Shown here piece by piece: positions 6,505 to 9,771 of a DNA stretch of 9,771 nt. Source of the DNA: Bacteroidales bacterium (GTDB lineage: Bacteria > Bacteroidota > Bacteroidia > Bacteroidales > S143-33); contig JALWNS010000483.1 of the NCBI GenBank assembly GCA_027083655.1, forward strand, positions 1 through 9,771. Direction: 5' to 3'. A program made the position numbers and the translations under genes. How positions within the stretch are numbered: the first letter of the stretch is position 1; every line of letters begins with the position of its first letter. The notes under the pieces are model-generated. The model was not told the DNA's origin and searched no databases. It saw only the letters and a program-made list of their open reading frames with translations.

Positions 6505-8235
6505 ATGAAAAGATTTTTTTTCTTATTAGTTGTTCTTGGCTTTTTGGTGAATGGCAAAGCCAAGGCTTGTACAAACTTTTTGATAACCAAGGGCGCCACT
6601 GCAGATGGCTCAGTTATTGTCACTTATAATGCTGATTCTCATGTCTTATTTGGTGAATTGTATTTCTGGCCTGCCGCTGACTGGCCAGCAGGTTCCAAAG
6701 TCGATATATATGAATGGGATACAGGTAAATATCTGGGCCAGATAGACCAGGTGCCACATACTTACCAGGTAGTTGGTAATATGAATGAAAACCAGGTAAT
6801 CATTGGCGAGACAACATACGGTGGACGTAGTGATTTACATCACCAACCAGGAGCCGTAATCGATTATGGTAGCTTGATTTATATCACTTTGCAGCGTGCC
6901 CGCACTGCACGTGAGGCTATACGTATAATGGCCGAGCTCATGGATAAGTACGGTTATGCTAGCGAGGGAGAGAGCTTTTCTATAGCAGATCCCAATGAGG
7001 TATGGATAATGGAAGTTATCGGTAAGGGTGAGTATGAAAAAGGTGCTGTATGGGTAGCTATACGTATACCAGACGGTTATGTCTCTGCACATGCTAACCA
7101 GGCACGTATCACAACCTTTGAGTATCAGAAGGAAAATAGATGGGATGACCCTGAGGCTACAGTTTTCAATTCCCCTGACGTGATTAGCTTTGCACGTAAG
7201 CTAGGATATAAAGGAACAGACGAAGACTTTAGTTTTTCTGATTTTTATGCACCAGTAGATTTTGATGGAGCACGCTTCTGTGAAATACGTGTTTGGTCTT
7301 TCTTCAAGTCAATCAATAAGCAGTTTAGACAGAACGAAGAATATTTCAACTATGCCAAAGGAGAGCTGAAGCACGATAAGAAGCTTCCAAATGGACACAG
7401 GAATGTTGATAATTTCTGCACCAATCGTATGCCTCTGTATATCAAACCAGACCACAAGCTTACTGTTCATGAAGTGATGAATCTCATGCGCGATCATCTA
7501 GAAGGCACAGAGCTGGATATGTCAATGGATATTGGAGCAGGTCCATGGCATATGCCTTACCGTCCACGTCCGTTAGTATGGGAATGTTGTGGTAAAGATT
7601 ATTTTAATGAGCGTGCAACAGCAACACAACAGACTGGCTTTACTTTTGTTGCACAAGCTCGCTCATGGTTGCCAAATGAAATAGGCGGCTTGTTCTGGTT
7701 TGGCGTTGATGATCCAGCAAGTACTGTTTATGTGCCTTTGTATGTTGGCATTAAAAGACCTCCCCAGTCGTATATGCAAGGTAATGGTTCGATGCTAGAG
7801 TGGTCGGATGATGCTGCTTTCTGGGTATTTAACCTTGTTAGTAACCTGGCATATTTCCGCTATGATTCTATCCATCCGATAATTGAGAAATATCAACAAG
7901 AACTAGAAGAGAAATACATTGCTTACACACCAGCTGTGGACCTGGCAGCTAATACTTTGTATGACAAAGATCCAGACCTGGCACGGGACTTCCTGACAGA
8001 TTATTCATGCTCAACGGCCGACAATACAGTTAGATTCTGGAAAGAATTATTCCACTTCTTATTTATGAAGTTTAAGGATTTCAATATCATGAAATCACAG
8101 GATATGAGGCTATTGGATAATGGTAATAATATGAATATTCCTCCTAGCCCATACCAGCCTGGTTATAGTCCAGAATTTTACAAGGTTATTGTAGAACAGA
8201 CAGGAAAGAAATTCCTTTATCCAAAAGAAAAGTAA
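6505..8235 (+). CDS. Secreted C69-family peptidase (dipeptidase, Ntn hydrolase)
   Basis: A 576-residue exported peptidase of family C69, whose members release dipeptides or amino acids from peptides using an N-terminal cysteine nucleophile. The signal peptide (MKR, hydrophobic 4-15) ends at 'KAKA' and the mature chain would begin with Cys22 in 'CTNFLITKGATADGS', so signal peptidase cleavage alone would expose the catalytic residue. Family motifs follow in order: 'ETTYGGR' (102-108), 'GYASEGESFSIADPNEVWIMEV' (150-171) and 'AHANQARITTF' (195-205). The C-terminal half contains 'RDHLEGTELDM' and 'TGFTFVAQARSWLP', also typical of the Bacteroidota members. The length of 550-600 residues is normal for this group and no key segment is missing. 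It most likely acts in the periplasm on imported peptides. Its gene is a single unit: own promoter upstream, strong terminator 27 bases after the stop. Confidence 0.92.
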   Translation: MKRFFFLLVVLGFLVNGKAKACTNFLITKGATADGSVIVTYNADSHVLFGELYFWPAADWPAGSKVDIYEWDTGKYLGQIDQVPHTYQVVGNMNENQVIIGETTYGGRSDLHHQPGAVIDYGSLIYITLQRARTAREAIRIMAELMDKYGYASEGESFSIADPNEVWIMEVIGKGEYEKGAVWVAIRIPDGYVSAHANQARITTFEYQKENRWDDPEATVFNSPDVISFARKLGYKGTDEDFSFSDFYAPVDFDGARFCEIRVWSFFKSINKQFRQNEEYFNYAKGELKHDKKLPNGHRNVDNFCTNRMPLYIKPDHKLTVHEVMNLMRDHLEGTELDMSMDIGAGPWHMPYRPRPLVWECCGKDYFNERATATQQTGFTFVAQARSWLPNEIGGLFWFGVDDPASTVYVPLYVGIKRPPQSYMQGNGSMLEWSDDAAFWVFNLVSNLAYFRYDSIHPIIEKYQQELEEKYIAYTPAVDLAANTLYDKDPDLARDFLTDYSCSTADNTVRFWKELFHFLFMKFKDFNIMKSQDMRLLDNGNNMNIPPSPYQPGYSPEFYKVIVEQTGKKFLYPKEK

Positions 8236-8261
8236 ATCCCAGTAAGCTAGATTTTTAGTAT

Positions 8262-8316
8262 AAAAAGGCTGTCGCTGTCGAAATAAATATTTTCGAAAAC
8301 GGCGACAGCCTTTTTT
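8262..8316 (+). terminator. Two-tier rho-independent terminator after the C69 peptidase gene
   Basis: The outer stem pairs AAAAAGGCTGTCGC (8262-8275) with the complementary arm at 8302-8315, 14 bp with no mismatch, ending in six T (8311-8316). Inside it an upper stem, TCGAAA (8278-8283) with TTTCGA (8291-8296), closes a 7-base loop. The A-run/T-run symmetry would allow some termination in the opposite direction too. Confidence 0.93.
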
Positions 8317-8431
8317 GCTTGATCGAGCCCTTTTACAAGTTTTTTGATAAGAGAATTTTCTATAGCTCTTTACTATTACATGTTTGTCTCCCAGGTCAAG
8401 TCAGAGGAACTGGGGCACAGTTTTTTAGGCA

Positions 8432-8463
8432 TTTGCTCTTATCCGTGAAAAATTAAATTTTTG
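8432..8463 (+). promoter_or_regulatory. Probable promoter for the L,D-transpeptidase gene
   Basis: TTTG at 8432-8435, a 20-base spacer and AATTTTTG at 8456-8463, which matches TAnnTTTG except for its first base. Transcription would start near 8470, about 38 bases before the ATG at 8508. The stretch between the preceding terminator and this promoter (8317-8431) holds nothing else I can identify. Confidence 0.45.
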
Positions 8464-8490
8464 ATTCGCCGTTTTTCTTTAATTCTAAGT

Positions 8491-8511
8491 ATGGAAAAAA
8501 TTTGCGTATGA
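8491..8511 (+). other. Possible six-codon leader ORF overlapping the L,D-transpeptidase start
   Basis: ATG at 8491 opens a frame reading MEKICV and stops at TGA 8509-8511. The stop overlaps the downstream ATG at 8508 as ATGA, the arrangement seen in translationally coupled genes. It begins about 20 bases after the predicted transcription start, the spacing seen at other starts in this window. It may be chance. Confidence 0.25.
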
Positions 8512-9152
8512 GGATCTTTGTAGCCATTTTAGTTTTTGTATGCTCCTTAAATACTTATGCCCAATCGGCCAGACAGTTATGGACCAGTCTTAATGATAAG
8601 GATTTGTCCTTTGAGGCTCTTAGGTATGCTTTGGGGGCTTTGCACATGATCGATACCCTCAATGATACTATTATTACAATCATAGATTTTACATTGCCAT
8701 CGACTCAGAAACGCCTGTGGGTTATTAACCTGAAAAAGCCAGAAGTGCTGATAAAGACTTATGTTGCACATGGTAGGAACACGGGTGAAAATTGGGCATT
8801 GCATTTTGGTAATTTGCCGAATTCGAATATGTCATCACCTGGTTTTTTTATCACAGGCAATACCTATTATGGGAGGCATGGTTATTCTTTAAATCTAGTG
8901 GGAATAGAACCAGGGATTAATGACAATGCGTTGAGGAGAAGAATAGTATTGCATGGTGCCTGGTATGTCAGCGAAGATTTTATAAAAAAATATGGGAGGC
9001 TCGGCCGAAGCAATGGTTGTCCTGCAGTACCAGAGGACCAGGCGTCTAGGGTTATTGATTATATCAAAGATGGAACGCTGTTGTTTATTTATACGAATGA
9101 CGAAAGTTATTTCCGTAAATCCAAGATAATAAATAGATTGACAGCCAATTAA
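8508..9152 (+). CDS. Murein L,D-transpeptidase catalytic domain protein (YkuD_2 type), exported
   Basis: The ATG at 8508 is preferred over an in-frame TTG at 8502, giving 214 residues with a signal peptide (hydrophobic 3-14, likely cleavage after 'TYAQ', about 19). The mature part is almost entirely one catalytic domain of the YkuD_2 group of L,D-transpeptidases. Conserved blocks are 'IIDFTLPSTQKRLWVINL' (58-75), 'YVAHGRNTG' (85-93), 'TGNTYYGRHGYSLNLVGIE' (116-134) and the active site: His149 in 'IVLHGA' and Cys171 in 'RLGRSNGCPAVP' (164-175). The SxGCP motif is intact as SNGCP, so it should be active. Classical L,D-transpeptidases form 3-3 peptidoglycan crosslinks or attach proteins to peptidoglycan; the YkuD_2 subgroup is less well studied, so the exact reaction is inferred. 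No LysM or other peptidoglycan-binding domain is present. It sits in the periplasm or outer envelope. It is monocistronic in context. Confidence 0.9.
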   Translation: MRIFVAILVFVCSLNTYAQSARQLWTSLNDKDLSFEALRYALGALHMIDTLNDTIITIIDFTLPSTQKRLWVINLKKPEVLIKTYVAHGRNTGENWALHFGNLPNSNMSSPGFFITGNTYYGRHGYSLNLVGIEPGINDNALRRRIVLHGAWYVSEDFIKKYGRLGRSNGCPAVPEDQASRVIDYIKDGTLLFIYTNDESYFRKSKIINRLTAN

Positions 9153-9210
9153 GAAATGTAGTTATCCCAATCTTTTAATGAAAACATACTAACATAATTG
9201 CTTAACTTAT

Positions 9211-9254
9211 AGTGCAAGCAAACTGCAAACACCTTGCACTGGAAAAGGTTTTTT
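9211..9254 (+). terminator. Weak candidate terminator after the L,D-transpeptidase gene
   Basis: A perfect 8-bp stem (AGTGCAAG 9211-9218 with CTTGCACT 9233-9240) has a 14-base loop and is followed 8 bases later by six T (9249-9254). A shorter alternative stem, ACCTT (9231-9235) with AAGGT (9245-9249), abuts the T-run directly and is mutually exclusive with the first. Either could stop transcription from the transpeptidase gene. Neither is a strong terminator by eye. Confidence 0.4.
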
Positions 9255-9283
9255 AGACTATTTTTTGTTTATGTATTGTAGCT

Positions 9284-9314
9284 AAAAAAGAGGCTACCAC
9301 GACGGCAGCCTCTT
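9284..9314 (-). terminator. Rho-independent terminator for the DUF4293 gene
   Basis: Read on the minus strand, AAGAGGCTGCC (9314-9304) pairs with GGTAGCCTCTT (9298-9288) across a 5-base loop, 11 bp with one G-U pair, and runs into six T (9289-9284). It begins 13 bases after the DUF4293 stop. In the plus-strand RNA the same position is an A-C mismatch and there is no long T-run, so it is oriented for the minus-strand gene. Confidence 0.88.
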
Positions 9315-9326
9315 AAGAATTAAACA

Positions 9327-9771
9327 TTAGTCTCTGAACCTGTCCATTGCGCGTATTTTCTCTTCGTCCCTCCTGATGGCTCGAGCGGCCATGTAGATGA
9401 GAATAGCAGAAATAACAGGGAAAAGGGCATAAACCTCAAGCTTGGAGAAAGTTATTGCCTCGATTTTTGGCAGGGCGTAAAAACGGTAATACATCAAAAG
9501 CAGGTAAAAGCCTAAGAGTATTATAATTGTGTAAGTAGCAAGACGCATTTGCAAAATACGTTTCTTGTACAGGAATATTGTGATAAAAGCCAATAAAGCT
9601 GCTAACCAATTGATAATGTTCAGGGGGATAGTAGAAAATATTTTTTCTCCCCCTGCAGAATGAAGACTAAAGCCATCCATGATTATTTGTCCGTTGTTGA
9701 AGCTATAAAATGGGAAAAGCGAAGCAACTATTAAAAGCACAACGGCAATTAGTAAGTACAAACTCTGAATA
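9327..9771 (-). CDS. DUF4293 family membrane protein (5' end just outside window)
   Basis: The frame is open to the right edge; the TTG at 9761 is not the start. Residues upstream of it read 'IQS' before 'LYLLIAVVLLIV', matching the family N-terminus, which as I recall it begins MIQRIQ, so only about four residues are missing. About 147 residues are in the window, ending at the stop at 9327-9329. Four hydrophobic segments are visible: 'LYLLIAVVLLIVASLFPF', 'IINWLAALLAFITIFLY', 'LATYTIIILLGFYLLLMYY' and 'VYALFPVISAILIYMAA'. The tail 'ARAIRRDEEKIRAMDRFRD' is the conserved charged ending of DUF4293 proteins. This small integral membrane family is essentially restricted to Bacteroidota and its function is unknown. 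It is closed by its own terminator at 9284-9314. Any operon partners would lie beyond the right edge. Confidence 0.85.
   Translation of the reverse strand, partial: IQSLYLLIAVVLLIVASLFPFYSFNNGQIIMDGFSLHSAGGEKIFSTIPLNIINWLAALLAFITIFLYKKRILQMRLATYTIIILLGFYLLLMYYRFYALPKIEAITFSKLEVYALFPVISAILIYMAARAIRRDEEKIRAMDRFRD

Noticed and set aside
8384..8420. CCCAG/CTGGG inverted repeat that might suggest an operator or structured RNA
   Set aside because: Only 5-6 bp with a long loop and no companion elements. No riboswitch or tRNA-like fold is visible around it.
8380..8448. A 22-codon plus-strand ORF (begins MFVSQVKSEE) in the gap before the L,D-transpeptidase gene
   Set aside because: It has no promoter element or ribosome binding site of its own, overlaps the predicted transpeptidase promoter and resembles no family I know. 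It is most likely chance.

Overview
The window looks like an ordinary chromosomal stretch from a member of the phylum Bacteroidota, probably an anaerobic or marine Bacteroidales-type lineage; the order is a guess. Four things point there. The DNA is A+T-rich. The promoters fit the Bacteroidota sigma-A consensus (TTTG, about 20 bases, TAnnTTTG). Start codons lack clear Shine-Dalgarno sequences. The gene families are largely typical of this phylum: a DUF4293 membrane protein, a C69 peptidase, a YkuD_2-type L,D-transpeptidase, a subtilase with 'DAGF' around its aspartate, and a SPOR-like protein ending in 'AFVVAYKNGKR'. I see no rRNA, tRNA, CRISPR array, insertion sequence, phage gene or attachment site.

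Layout, left to right: the 3' end of a small DUF5684-like membrane protein gene closed by a strong terminator (1-337); glmM, a phosphoglucosamine mutase (419-1804), followed on the same strand by a small lipoprotein gene (1866-2426). Converging on these is a secreted S8 subtilase on the minus strand (2435-3895). A 75-base divergent promoter region separates it from a secreted SPOR-domain protein (3971-5098, plus). That gene converges on an FtsX/LolE-type ABC permease (5141-6394, minus). A second divergent promoter region (6395-6504) serves the permease and a secreted C69 dipeptidase (6505-8235), which ends in a two-tier terminator. A murein L,D-transpeptidase-like protein follows (8508-9152). 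The last gene is a DUF4293 membrane protein on the minus strand (9327 to beyond the right edge), with its own terminator.

The shared theme is the cell envelope. GlmM makes an amino-sugar precursor of peptidoglycan and LPS. The L,D-transpeptidase family acts on peptidoglycan. SPOR domains usually bind it. The permease family moves lipoproteins or similar substrates, and the two peptidases are exported. Most genes appear to be single transcription units, each with its own promoter, so this is a neighbourhood of related compartments rather than an evident single pathway.

I found no convincing undescribed system. The items most worth a second look are the interleaved divergent promoters between the subtilase and SPOR genes, a probable subtilase terminator buried inside the neighbouring lipoprotein gene, the unassigned SPOR-like protein with its Gln/Thr-rich tether, and a six-codon leader ORF whose stop overlaps the L,D-transpeptidase start.
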